DNA of 64,000 nt from Tahibacter amnicola (GCF_025398735.1 NZ_CP104694.1:2815001-2879000), one strand, 5' to 3'. Positions 8,681 to 17,016 are shown, numbered from the stretch's first letter. Notes: generated by a model from the sequence alone, not told the origin. Made by a program: numbers and translations.

Positions 8681-8920
8681 ATTGCTCGGTGCCCCCAGCG
8701 AAAAGCCCCACACGCTGAGCAAAAAGCCCGGCGCTTCCACCAAATCGCTCGGCCGTCCGAGAAACATGCTCGGCGGTCCGGGAAAACAGCTCGGCGTTTC
8801 CAGCAAAACGGCTCGACGCGCCGAGCGAAATGCCTCGCGCGCCAAGCAAAAAACGTCAGGCGCCCAGAAAATTGCGCCGCGGTCCGAGCTTTGGGCTCGA
8901 CGCGCCGAGCAAAAAGCCTC
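8681..8920 (+). repeat. Degenerate tandem array of mini-hairpin units of about 22 bp
   Basis: About eleven head-to-tail units follow the pattern GCTCGGCG-n-TCCGAGC-AAAA, for example GCTCGACGCGCCGAGC at about 8812-8830 and again at 8895-8910. Each unit is a short GC-rich self-complementary stem separated by an A-run. A more degenerate continuation reaches about 9120. Two related units lie at 3185-3230. Confidence 0.7.
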
Positions 8921-9219
8921 GCGATTCACGTTCCGCACTTCACGTTCTAGGCAATTAGGCCGGCTCTTCCGGTCACCCATGCTTGTGCATCCCGCAAAAA
9001 GCTGGACGCTTGAAGCTCAGCGCCCCACGCACGGACCAAAAGGCTGGCCCGTCGGGTCGCAAAGCTTGTTGGACGAAGCTTCGAGGCCCGAGCGCGCAGC
9101 TCTTTGACCGACGTACCAGGCCTACCAGCCCCGCGTTTCAAGCCCAAGGGGTGGCGAGTGACGCAAAATGCTGCGTGCATGCCGCCAATTGCTGCGTCGA
9201 TGCCGCAATTGCCCTCCTG

Positions 9220-9435
9220 GATTGCGGTGTTGCCGGCAGGCAGGGTCGGAAAATTCTGAAAGGTGGTTGTCCTGGTTCCGCTGGTCGGAAAATTCTGAAA
9301 GGTGGTTGTCCTGGTTCCGCTGGTTCCGCCCCCTAGGTCGGATCTCAATCCAGTCGTCAAACTATTCCGACCTGCGCCTCGGCGCGCGACGTCGCTGGCC
9401 TAGGACTTCACGGCGTCCTGGTTGTCCCGGATTGC
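9220..9435 (+). repeat. Cluster of three GGTTGTCC-core repeats
   Basis: Cores lie at 9265-9272, 9304-9311 and 9420-9427. The first two are a 39-bp tandem pair including TCGGAAAATTCTGAAAGG. The third ends a 95-bp module (9337-9432) whose hairpin arms GTCGGA 9337-9342 and TCCGAC 9366-9371 copy the one at 6017. Confidence 0.85.
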
Positions 9436-9549
9436 GGGAAACGCCATGCTTGCGGAATCGCGGATGTCCGAAATTGAGTAAACTACCCGGCCATTCGTCA
9501 CGCAAGTTGTCCGACTCATGGTCGTCAGGAAACCAAAAGCCCCCCGACG

Positions 9550-10095
9550 TTGGCGCATCTGCGTGTGGAGTTGCGGCATGTCGACCCGCTGGTGTGGCGG
9601 GAGTTTGTCGTTCCGGTCTCCGTCACGCTGCGGAAACTGCACCAGATCCTGCTGACTGTGATGGGTTGGAGCGGCGGACATCTCCATTTGTTTACCGCTG
9701 GTCACGACCAATACGGCGTGCCTGATCCCGATTTCGACGGCGACGACGTGCTTGACGAGGCGCGAGTGCGGTTGAGCACACTGATCCGTCATCGCAAGAC
9801 ATTTACCTACCTTTACGACTTCGGTGACGGTTGGGAGCACAAGATCACCGTGAAGCGAGTGACGCCCGCCATCGGTCCGTGCCCGCACCCATTCTTCCTC
9901 GTCGGCGAAAACGCCTGTCCGCCCGAGGATATCGGCGGGCCGCCCGGCTACAGTCATTTCCTCACAGTGATGGCCTCTCCTGATCACGAATCACATCAGG
10001 AGATGGTGGAGTGGCATGGCGCCTTGTTTGATCCAAAGCACTTTGACGCCGAAGCCGTCGGAAGCGCGCTGCGCGCTTTCACGTTTCGAACGTAG
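9550..10095 (+). CDS. pRiA4b ORF-3-like family protein, 5' end damaged
   Basis: A protein of 181 residues from TTG 9550. The start LAHLRVELRHVDPLVWREF, the HQILLTVMGWSGGHLHLF segment, YLYDFGDGWEHKI and GENACPPEDIGG are all signatures of the plasmid pRiA4b ORF-3-like family (unknown function). The likely native N-terminus begins at ATG 9518, but that frame is offset by one base from the conserved region. Reading back from TTG gives KSPPTLAHLRVEL, which looks native, so a single base may have been lost in the AAAA run near 9535. I therefore treat the start as uncertain or frameshifted. Confidence 0.82.
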   Translation: MAHLRVELRHVDPLVWREFVVPVSVTLRKLHQILLTVMGWSGGHLHLFTAGHDQYGVPDPDFDGDDVLDEARVRLSTLIRHRKTFTYLYDFGDGWEHKITVKRVTPAIGPCPHPFFLVGENACPPEDIGGPPGYSHFLTVMASPDHESHQEMVEWHGALFDPKHFDAEAVGSALRAFTFRT

Positions 10096-10120
10096 CCCTG
10101 TGGGGCAAAGAGGTCGCGTC

Positions 10121-11107
10121 TCATGCCCTGCGCGGAAATGGTGGTGAATCACGACGCTGATCGATTGATCGGCTGGCACCGCCGCCTTTGAGCCAGCATT
10201 GGCCCAGTTCTTTCGCCTTGTCGATGAGCGTTTGAACTGATCCGACGGCGCGCCAATAGCGAAGCTCTATCGTGAAGACATCAGCCTGCCATTGTTCTGG
10301 CGTGATACCCAGGGTGCGAAGCACCGCCGGCGGATCGGCGGTCAGATGAAATCGCTTGTCCGGACGGCGTTGACGTCCTGACCAATCCACCAAGGCCACA
10401 TAGTCGATTGACCGGATCGACAGCGGGCGATCGATGCTGCCAGCGACGGGCTTAAGCAGCTGCGCGCCATCGATTTCCAGGAGTCGGCGACGAATTGACG
10501 TATGCGCCGACGATGGCAGATCCTGGGCGATGCCGGCACGAATCGGATTGAGGTCGACATAGGCCATGCAGGCCAGCAGGGCCGTTTCATCGAGCAGTGC
10601 CTGGCAGCGATAACGTCCTTCCCAGAAACGACCAGTACAGGCGTCTTCGCGATTTGCGCGCCGCGCGATCGGTTCGTTCAAACAGCGCATGAACCAAGGC
10701 AGTGACGACAGACGTTCGCGATAAAGGGCGACTTTCGCTGGATCGGCAGCGATGTGCGTTGCGCGCACAGCGCAGGCAGCTTCGTCAACCGCGTTGTCGC
10801 GTCGAATAGGACAGAGTCGCATCCAACGCTGGGCGACTTCGTCCGCTGTCCATCTTTCGGCAATGTACGGCGCTACATGTGCCACAACGTGAATATGGTT
10901 GCTCATGACGGCGTAGGCGTACACGCCGATGGCGAAGATCGACGCCAATTCGTACAGGCGATCTTCGACCCATTGCTTGCGGTGTTCGTAGGATTGACCG
11001 GTGAAGCGATCCTCGCCGCAGAGAAAGGCGCGTCGCACACAGCGCGAGATGCAGTGAAAGTCACCGGCGCTGCCGGGCGTGACGAAGTGGTGTCGTGGGG
11101 CGCTCAT
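10121..11107 (-). CDS. REP-associated tyrosine transposase (RAYT, IS200-like Y1 family)
   Basis: A 328-residue Y1 transposase. Near residue 65 is AYAVMSNHIHVVAHV, containing the HUH-type metal-binding His-hydrophobic-His. The region CLNEPIARRANREDACTGRFWEGRYRCQALLDE, followed by ACMAYVDLNPIRAGI, is typical of the RAYT group, with the catalytic tyrosine candidate in it. RAYTs are single-copy domesticated relatives of IS200 that mobilise or maintain REP sequences. The first 54 coding bases lie inside a 148-bp block that is duplicated just upstream (11206-11353), and GGTTGTCC repeats begin immediately 5' of the gene. Confidence 0.9.
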   Translation of the reverse strand: MSAPRHHFVTPGSAGDFHCISRCVRRAFLCGEDRFTGQSYEHRKQWVEDRLYELASIFAIGVYAYAVMSNHIHVVAHVAPYIAERWTADEVAQRWMRLCPIRRDNAVDEAACAVRATHIAADPAKVALYRERLSSLPWFMRCLNEPIARRANREDACTGRFWEGRYRCQALLDETALLACMAYVDLNPIRAGIAQDLPSSAHTSIRRRLLEIDGAQLLKPVAGSIDRPLSIRSIDYVALVDWSGRQRRPDKRFHLTADPPAVLRTLGITPEQWQADVFTIELRYWRAVGSVQTLIDKAKELGQCWLKGGGASRSIDQRRDSPPFPRRA

Positions 11108-11423
11108 GGCGCCACTATTTCATGGTGGCGGTGCGACAAGAATCAGCGGATTTCTTGCAGCGGCGTCGGAAAATTCCGAAACTTGGTTGTCCCAGATTGC
11201 CTCTGGTGAAAGTCACCGGCGCTGCCGGGCGTGACGAAGTGGTGTCGTGGGGCGCTCATGGCGCCACTATTTCATGGTGGCGGTGCGACAAGAATCAGCG
11301 GATTTCTTGCAGCGGCGTCGGAAAATTCCGAAACTTGGTTGTCCCAGATTGCCCGCGACCAGAATCAGCGTAATTCTTGCAGCGGCGTCGGAAAATTCCG
11401 AAACTTGGTTGTCCCAGATTGCC
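11054..11423 (+). repeat. Tandem 152-bp repeat with three GGTTGTCC cores, overlapping the RAYT 5' end
   Basis: Copy one is 11054-11201 and copy two is 11206-11353, identical as far as I can read, with period 152. A partial third copy (about 11354-11423) keeps only the AGAATCAGCG leader, the TCGGAAAATTCCGA palindrome and the core. Cores lie at 11185-11192, 11337-11344 and 11407-11414. Copy one includes the RAYT start codon, so copy two carries a fossil of the RAYT 5' end. Confidence 0.92.
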
Positions 11424-12143
11424 GTCCCAGATTGCCGCATTTGTCGGCGCGTTGAACGAATGCAGGGGAACCAGGATACCCATGAATTGCAGGCGCCGGT
11501 GCCAAAGCTACTGGCGCGCGCCATTCTGTTCACGGCGTCGGCGAATGGCTCGATGGTGCATCGGAAAATGCTGATCGAGGCCTAGGCGAATGCCAAATCG
11601 TGGTTGTCCTGGATCGCTCTGGATCGCTGGCGCCGGCGCCGGCGCCGGCTGCGACGCTCGCTTGGCGCGAAGGCGCGCGACCACCGCGCCGGGAGAGTTG
11701 GCGTCTCCCCGTGAGCGGTGATCGGCGTCTGGTGCAGCCAGCGATGGCGATCGCGCAGTTGGCGTCTGCGCGCCTCGATCGCCGGGATTGCGGGTAGAGG
11801 TTGAGTCGATAAGGTTCCTTTAGAGGAAACCTGCGCAGGTCAAAGTGGATGTGCCGCCGCCGTGGCCACGGGAGCGGGGTGGATGCCGGTGGTGAGGTAC
11901 TTTGTGCCGCGCTGCTCGTCAGCGGTGCGGCGTGGTCGAAACCCTTCGCGAGCGGGTTCCAACCGCGCGGGTAACCCCAGCCTCGGCGTCTTCTACGGCA
12001 AATGTCACCAGAAACACCGTCGATAGCGTCGAGCAGTGGGGGGCCTTTCCGGGAAGGACGACCACCGCCGTTCGCATACGTGCCCAGACCAAAGGGCGAC
12101 GGTGTTTCCTGTGGCATTCGCAAACGAAAAGGCTGCTGCCTCG
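11424..12143. other. About 720 bp without a convincing gene
   Basis: Contains one repeat core (11602-11609) followed by a doubled TGGATCGCT and a GGCGCC-type run at about 11629-11649. The reading frames seen here are arginine/proline-rich and lack ribosome sites. Confidence 0.55.
11594..11650 (+). repeat. GGTTGTCC-core repeat with tandem TGGATCGCT and GCCGGC run
   Basis: The core is at 11602-11609, then two TGGATCGCT units, then several tandem GCCGGC hexamers. It is the same sub-type as the copy at 4646. Confidence 0.75.
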
Positions 12144-12279
12144 GTGGCCCGGGTAAGCGCAGCGCACCCGGGGTGAACTACGAATTGCCGCTGGATCATC
12201 CGCGTCAACGCCACGCGCCGTTTCTCCGGCGTCGACGCAGAATCACCCCGGGTGAACCCTGCGGGTTAACCCGGGCTAC
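12144..12279. repeat. REPIN-like inverted repeat pair, copy 1
   Basis: The left end reads GTGGCCCGGGTAAGCGCAGC and the right end finishes GGTTAACCCGGGCTAC, so GTAG-type heads point outward in opposite orientation (one head has mutated to GTGG). Internal CACCCGGGG/CACCCCGGGT arms allow hairpins. It matches copies at 22069-22189 and 27190-27323. Confidence 0.8.
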
Positions 12280-12297
12280 AGAAGCAACAGCGTGTGC

Positions 12298-12639
12298 TTA
12301 CGCCTTGACCGACCCTTTGCGCGCCGACCGCTGCCACTGGTAATCCGCATGACTCTCCAGCGTCGTCAAGGCATCGACGATATCGGCGAGCTGGGCGACC
12401 GCGCGGCCGACATCGTGCACCAGATCTGATCGGGGTGGATCGTCGCTGTTGGCGGACGAGCGCAGCAGCTGCGCCACGGTGCGCAGCGTGGCGAGCGTGG
12501 TTTCGCGCACGTGGCGTGCGGCGCGCACGATGTGCGGGAAATCGTGGTGATCTTCGGACAGGGCTGGCACGAGCAGATCGTGGATGCTGTATTCGACCGC
12601 GGCATCAGCTTGGTCATCGTCATCGCGGGAATGGCTCAT
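12298..12639 (-). CDS. Hypothetical small cytosolic protein
   Basis: A 113-residue protein from ATG 12639, preceded by GGAG at a normal distance. It has an acidic start (SHSRDDDDQADAAVEY), then helices with HHDFPHIVRAARHVRETTLATLRTVAQLL and a second helix LVHDVGRAVAQLADIVDALTTLE, and a basic tail. This looks like a helical-bundle protein, possibly with coiled coils. No family recognised and no partners next to it. Confidence 0.6.
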   Translation of the reverse strand: MSHSRDDDDQADAAVEYSIHDLLVPALSEDHHDFPHIVRAARHVRETTLATLRTVAQLLRSSANSDDPPRSDLVHDVGRAVAQLADIVDALTTLESHADYQWQRSARKGSVKA

Positions 12640-12717
12640 GCGTCGCTCCTCGATGGGATGAGGCGGGCACGGCGCAGCGACAACGGGGCAGGGGAAGAAC
12701 GATGCAACCGCCTGCAC

Positions 12718-13379
12718 CGGTATGTGAGCCGGTGCAGGCGGCGGGTACGACTCGACGGCAAGTGTTCGCGCGGGGCGAACGGGCGTTCCATGCGAAGAGA
12801 CATTGCGGTGTCCTCGACGAGTGGGGAGTACCCGTCACCGGACCCGAAACGGTGACGGACGGCGCATGGTTGGCGTACCGGGTAACCGACCGGCCAGCAT
12901 TGCTGCTGCCACGCGCCGCCCGCCGTTGAAACCTGAGGGTATCAAAGGGCGCCCAGCCGACGACTGGGCGCAAGAAAAGCGCCGTCATCGTCGGATGGGC
13001 GCTTGGGGGCGCCGGCTACACCAGGACGCCAATCCTGGGCTGCCGATTTGGCGGCAGCGGGATGGATTCTGGGAAACGGATGAGGCCACGTCAACCCATT
13101 TGGTGGGGGAGATTCCGGGCGGGAGGGTATGGGTGGGCGTGTGTCCGATGCGCAGCAGAGGCGTCTCGGAATTTTCCGGCGACGGCGTAGGCAGGATCCT
13201 AGGCATGGTTGGCCTGATCTGCCCCTATTTCATGGTGGCGGTGCGACAAGAATCAGCGGATTTCCGGCAGCGGCGTCAGAAAATTCGGAAACTTGGTTGT
13301 CCCAGATTGCCACTCCAGATTGCCACTTGGTTGTCCCAGATTGCCACTTGGTTGTCCCGGTTTGTGTGCAATTCCGTGA
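12718..13379. other. About 660 bp without a convincing gene
   Basis: Frames on both strands are open but compositionally biased. The right part contains the repeat cluster at 13222-13365. Confidence 0.5.
13222..13365 (+). repeat. GGTTGTCC-core repeats, full unit plus two short tandem units
   Basis: The leader ATTTCATGGTGGCGGTGCGA matches the RAYT-upstream repeat. Cores lie at 13295-13302, 13329-13336 and 13350-13357, the last two in a 21-bp tandem (TTGTCCCAGATTGCCACTTGG). Confidence 0.88.
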
Positions 13380-13994
13380 TCACTCCGTAGTTGGTCGAAT
13401 CCTGCGCGAAAGCTGACTGAAACTCGCGATCAGAACCAACGCGCCAATCACAATCAATGTGAGGGTCGAGGTCGCAGGAATGGACACCGTGGAAAGCCCC
13501 CGAGTAATGAGAACTGTCGCCGCATTGTTGTTGGGGTTTCCCGCTGGGTATTCACTGTAGAACGGCGAGAGACCGAACCCTAGCGCTGTGAGCTGCGGCG
13601 CCTGGGAAGTTACTAGAAGAGCGAAGTCACAGTGCCGTGTCTCGCCTACCGCGAACGGCCCCCCAAACGTGGTAGCGAACCAGAATAGATTGTAGTGAGG
13701 GTCAGAGATATCGTCGGCGGGTGAGACGACGAGACCGGGGCAATTGGCGACGTAGACGTTTCGGTCGAACTCCAGGTAGTAGTTGGTGCTAATCAGCGAG
13801 ACGCCAGTAACGATGGCTGGTCCGTGGTTGGTCAAGGACAGGCGGAAGCTCACTTGGTCGCCTGGACTGAGGTCCGATGTCGGAGAGGCCGAGAGCTGCA
13901 CGCCGATATCCGACGGAAGCACAACGAATTGCGCACGTGCCAAGATGGGTGTGAGGATCAATAGCAAGAGGAACACAGATCTGACGATGCGCAT
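13380..13994 (-). CDS. Secreted protein with DUF11-like domain and membrane C-terminal sorting-type tail
   Basis: A 204-residue protein with signal peptide (residues 1-21, ending ARA). The middle (about 30-75) reads ASPTSDLSPGDQVSFRLSLTNHGPAIVTGV, typical of DUF11/CARDB-like repeats on cell-surface proteins. The end has VSIPATSTLTLIVIGALVLIASFSQLSRRI, a hydrophobic span followed by arginines, resembling the IPTL-CTERM tail (here IPAT instead of IPTL). It ends 3 bp before the metalloprotease gene start on the same strand in transcription order, so the two may be co-transcribed. Exact role unknown. Confidence 0.7.
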   Translation of the reverse strand: MRIVRSVFLLLLILTPILARAQFVVLPSDIGVQLSASPTSDLSPGDQVSFRLSLTNHGPAIVTGVSLISTNYYLEFDRNVYVANCPGLVVSPADDISDPHYNLFWFATTFGGPFAVGETRHCDFALLVTSQAPQLTALGFGLSPFYSEYPAGNPNNNAATVLITRGLSTVSIPATSTLTLIVIGALVLIASFSQLSRRIRPTTE

Positions 13995-13997
13995 CTG

Positions 13998-15305
13998 CTA
14001 CTCAAACCGGTCGGCGAAAATGCGCCCGAGGTGGGGACGGTACTGTGCCGCTGCCGAAGAGAATTCGGCAATTGCTCTCGCGTTCTCCCTCAGGTTTGGT
14101 GTGCCTGTTCGAAAGTCGCCGGCGTACACCTGGGCATTTGCGTAGTGCAGTACCTCAGGACAGCCATAGGGGCAGACTGATGGATAGGTCATGATCGTTC
14201 GATTCTTCACGCCTTTCGGTGTGCTGATCCAATGGTCGTATGCCCAAGGGCGTAGCGGCGTCGGGTTGGTTTCGCTCTCCGGATTGTGATTCGCGCCGAT
14301 GACGTGGGCGAACTCATGTTGAAAGGAGAAATTCGCAAAGCTGCAAGCCCGCTTCGCGACTGCGACAGCAAATGGGGCGAAGCTTGGACCGGGTGGGGGA
14401 AGGCCGAAGGCGGGCTCGAAGGCTCGTCCGCATTGCCCGACGCCGCCCGATTCGGCAACCAGCATGACGATATCGGCTGACCAGTAGTTGCGCAGTCCGG
14501 TCGGTTCCGGGTCGTCCGTCAGATAGGTGAGGTCTGTTGAAAAGCTGCCGCTGCCGGGATACTGGACTTTCTGCGCCTTCGCGAGAGCTACTTCAGCAAT
14601 CACGGGCTGACCGGCGGTAGTGCTATTTGTCATCGCCTGTTGCGTCACATCGACAGCATGCTGCATGTAGGCCAACGAATTTGCGTTCCCACCACCTGGA
14701 TCGAGCGCCGCTCGCACGCCCTCGGTGTAAAGGACAAGAATATCGATCGATGTGTCGACGGATTCCGCTGCCGCCATGGCGCTTTTCTTCGACAGGTTGG
14801 CGGCGTGTGCGTTCGGGCTGGCGACGCGTTCCGTATCGTTTGCGTCAACCGCAACTAAAGCTGAGTCATAGCGAATCAGCTGGGTGGCTTGTGCGTGCCT
14901 TGGTGGCTCCAGGCCGTACGCGGCATTTTGGCAGGAGATCGTTCCCCTGAGGATGTTTCTTACGGACGTGAATATTCCGCTACACCCACCGCCTCGGCCT
15001 GTCCAGAGGAATCCCGCCGGCTCACGATGTTTGCCGACGTCTTTGTTGAGGGTGACTGATGGGCGATCTGGGAAGTTTAGGACAACCGTCTGTGGAAGTG
15101 AGGCGAACAGAGCGGCGTTTACGGTGACGTTCCACGCCGCGACCGCTCCCGCGTCCGAGGTTGCACTTGGCTGTACGTGAGCGCTCGTGTCTAGAAAGGC
15201 GGTGCGGCTGGATGTCGTGGTGGGTATGTCGAAGCTGATCAGGTTTGCTGTTGCGAATGCAGGTGTCGCGGTAGCCAAAAGTGATGCGAGTACTGCGGAC
15301 TTCAT
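13998..15305 (-). CDS. Secreted zinc metalloprotease (reprolysin/M72-like)
   Basis: A 435-residue protein with a signal peptide (first 19 residues, ATPAFA). After a propeptide-like region, the catalytic part starts at SIDILVLYTEGVRAAL, typical of M12/M72 peptidyl-Asp metalloproteases. The zinc motif HEFAHVIGANH (HExxHxxGxxH) and a Met-turn TIMTYPSVC are present. It ends in GRIFADRFE, a short tail similar to the KNGFE end of the interrupted protein at 38914-42098. The downstream neighbour on the same strand is the IPTL-like surface protein. Confidence 0.88.
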   Translation of the reverse strand: MKSAVLASLLATATPAFATANLISFDIPTTTSSRTAFLDTSAHVQPSATSDAGAVAAWNVTVNAALFASLPQTVVLNFPDRPSVTLNKDVGKHREPAGFLWTGRGGGCSGIFTSVRNILRGTISCQNAAYGLEPPRHAQATQLIRYDSALVAVDANDTERVASPNAHAANLSKKSAMAAAESVDTSIDILVLYTEGVRAALDPGGGNANSLAYMQHAVDVTQQAMTNSTTAGQPVIAEVALAKAQKVQYPGSGSFSTDLTYLTDDPEPTGLRNYWSADIVMLVAESGGVGQCGRAFEPAFGLPPPGPSFAPFAVAVAKRACSFANFSFQHEFAHVIGANHNPESETNPTPLRPWAYDHWISTPKGVKNRTIMTYPSVCPYGCPEVLHYANAQVYAGDFRTGTPNLRENARAIAEFSSAAAQYRPHLGRIFADRFE

Positions 15306-15435
15306 CGATCTTCCCCTGTCTACTATAGGCGTTGCTTCAATCGTGTGGACCTCGATCCGATTGCTGTTCTAGAAGTGAACCGTAATGGCGTCTTCTGAAA
15401 CGCGATCAGGTGGACAGCGTCGGGCATCATACTCA

Positions 15436-15475
15436 CTTTGGAAAATTCAGAAACTTGGTTGTCCTGGCTTGGGCT
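15436..15475 (+). repeat. GGTTGTCC-core repeat
   Basis: Palindrome-like GGAAAATTCAGAAAC followed by the core at 15457-15464. It lies between the immunity-type gene and the metalloprotease. Confidence 0.8.
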
Positions 15476-15479
15476 GCCG

Positions 15480-15827
15480 TTAGCTACAGGGGAACGCAGC
15501 TGCCAGCGCACCTTCGACAAAGTAGTATCCCCGAAAATGCCAGGTTTCCGGATGGGCGTCGACGAATCGTGCGACTACGGTAGCTACTTGCTGGATAGAC
15601 ACATCATTTGGAATGCAAAAGAGTTCATTCTTGCCGCCGGTATCCGCTATAGCCGCTACGTATCCGAGGAAATATAGCGCTCCAAGATGGTCATCGTCCT
15701 TTCCTGCCTTTGCCTCCATTCTTTGGAAAGCTTTGCCAAGTTCCGCCAGTCGCTTACCTCCAACAAATTCCACTTGTGTTGGAGTTGCGGACATTAGCAA
15801 TGCCAGCACAATTGTGATGATCGACAT
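15480..15827 (-). CDS. Rap1a/Tai family immunity-like protein
   Basis: A 115-residue protein with a signal peptide (MSIITIVLALLMSATP). The mature domain carries the Rap1a/Tai pattern: a central LGALYFLGYVAAIADTGG helix, then FCIPNDVSIQQVATVVARFVDAHPETWHFRGYYFVEGALAAAFPC with two cysteines that would form a disulfide. Family members neutralise periplasmic type VI secretion effectors. No effector or secretion gene is visible here, so it is an orphan immunity gene or has been recruited to another role. Confidence 0.8.
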   Translation of the reverse strand: MSIITIVLALLMSATPTQVEFVGGKRLAELGKAFQRMEAKAGKDDDHLGALYFLGYVAAIADTGGKNELFCIPNDVSIQQVATVVARFVDAHPETWHFRGYYFVEGALAAAFPCS

Positions 15828-15859
15828 AGACTATTCCTTCACTCCTGCGGGGGAGGCAG

Positions 15860-16115
15860 CCAGGCCGGAAAATCCTGACAAAAAGTGGTTGTCCTGGTTT
15901 GTTGGTTCCGGGGTTGCTGAACGCTTACGGTGCTGGTGGGTGAGGAATCAGCGGAATGCCGGCGGTGGGGTCGGAAAAGTCTGACGCTTGGTTGTCCTGG
16001 TTTGTGTCGGAATTCCGGTGGTAGGGTCTGAAAATTCTGAAAATTGGTTGTCCCAGTTTGCTGCTGATTTCGGGCAGCGGCGTCAGAAAAATCTGAAACT
16101 TGGTTGTCCCAGTTT
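15860..16115 (+). repeat. Cluster of four GGTTGTCC-core repeats
   Basis: Cores lie at 15887-15894, 15990-15997, 16046-16053 and 16102-16109, separated by 103, 56 and 56 bp. The palindromic upstream half varies (TCTGAAAATTCTGA, TCAGAAAAATCTGA), whereas the core and following TTTG/GATTGC are constant. The array directly abuts the truncated IS3 orfB. Confidence 0.9.
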
Positions 16116-16121
16116 GCTGTA

Positions 16122-16624
16122 GCCGTCATTCGATCCGACATCGACCAACCGACAACACGCCGGGAAAATAGGTCAAGCACGACCGCCAAGTAGAGCCAGC
16201 CTTCCGCCGTGTCCACAAATGTAATGTCCGCGACCCAGGCTTGGTTAGGACGCTCGGCACTGAAGTTCTGCTGCAACAGATTCGGCGCCACCGGCAACGA
16301 GTGCGCGGAATTCGTTGTCGCCTTGAATTTGCGCGCCGCCTTGGCGCGTAAACCTTGTCGGCGAAGGCTTTCGGCTACTTGGTTGTGTCCCGCATTGATG
16401 CCTTGCTGCTTCAAACCGTGAGTCAAACGTGGCGCCCCTGCTCGACCTTTTTGCGCCCGGAAAGCGCTATCTACAACGGTATCCAACGCTGCTCGTTGGC
16501 GGGTCCGTCGCGACGGCTTTCGCTTGCGCCACTCGTAGTATCCACCCGGCGAAACGGTAAGCGCACGGCACATCATCCGCACCGAGTGCTGCCCTTCGTT
16601 CTCGGCGACCACGGCGTACTTCAT
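16122..16624 (-). pseudogene. IS3-family orfB transposase, truncated
   Basis: Starts normally ([18 protein letters not shown]) with the HTH_21 region ([31 protein letters not shown]) and the first catalytic aspartate of the rve domain in [41 protein letters not shown]. The second Asp and the Glu are missing because the sequence switches into repeat DNA at about 16120. It cannot be catalytic. Confidence 0.88.
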
Positions 16625-16917
16625 TTGGGCTGTTTCGCGAAGTACGCCGCCGCTTTTTTTAAAAAGGTAACTTCTTCCTCAAGACGGGCGACCTCGCGCT
16701 TCAGGCGTGCATGGTCCGCCAAAATTGCCCGCTGCTCCTCGGTCATTTGACCCGCTTGCTTGGACTTCAGACGCCACGAATACAGCTGGCTTTCCGCCAA
16801 TCCCAGGTCTTTCGCCGCGATAGCGACGCCGTCCTTCTCGGCGCGGGCCAGCGCCTGTTCCTTGAACTGCGCGCTATAGCGATTGCGGGTCTTCTTTGCC
16901 ACAACTTTCTTGGTCAT
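16621..16917 (-). CDS. IS3-family orfA transposase subunit
   Basis: A 98-residue protein from ATG 16917: a helix-turn-helix part ([35 protein letters not shown]) and a C-terminal leucine-zipper helix ([29 protein letters not shown]). It overlaps orfB by the ATGA at 16621-16624. The run of seven A residues followed by G on the coding strand in FLKKAAA is a classic minus-one slippery site for making OrfAB, although orfB is now truncated. Confidence 0.88.
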   Translation of the reverse strand: MTKKVVAKKTRNRYSAQFKEQALARAEKDGVAIAAKDLGLAESQLYSWRLKSKQAGQMTEEQRAILADHARLKREVARLEEEVTFLKKAAAYFAKQPK

Positions 16918-17016
16918 TTGCCTCACCTCAGATGGCGATATTGAATCGCTTATCGGGGTGTCCGGCAAACTGGGGTAGGATCACGGTTGCCCAATTTCGC
17001 CGGATTGCGAGGGGGC

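Larger units (their letters stand above)
16122..16982 (-). mobile_element. Truncated IS3-family element (IS407/IS51-like)
   Basis: orfA (16621-16917) and the first about 165 codons of orfB (to about 16122) are present; the rest of orfB and the far end are missing and replaced by the repeat array. The remaining end near 16960-16982 has the complement TGATCCTACCCCAGTTTGCC, a typical IS3 inverted-repeat end. Confidence 0.8.

Noticed and set aside
3283-16115. CRISPR array
   Set aside because: The repeats have irregular spacing, vary in sequence and length, overlap genes, and no cas genes are present.
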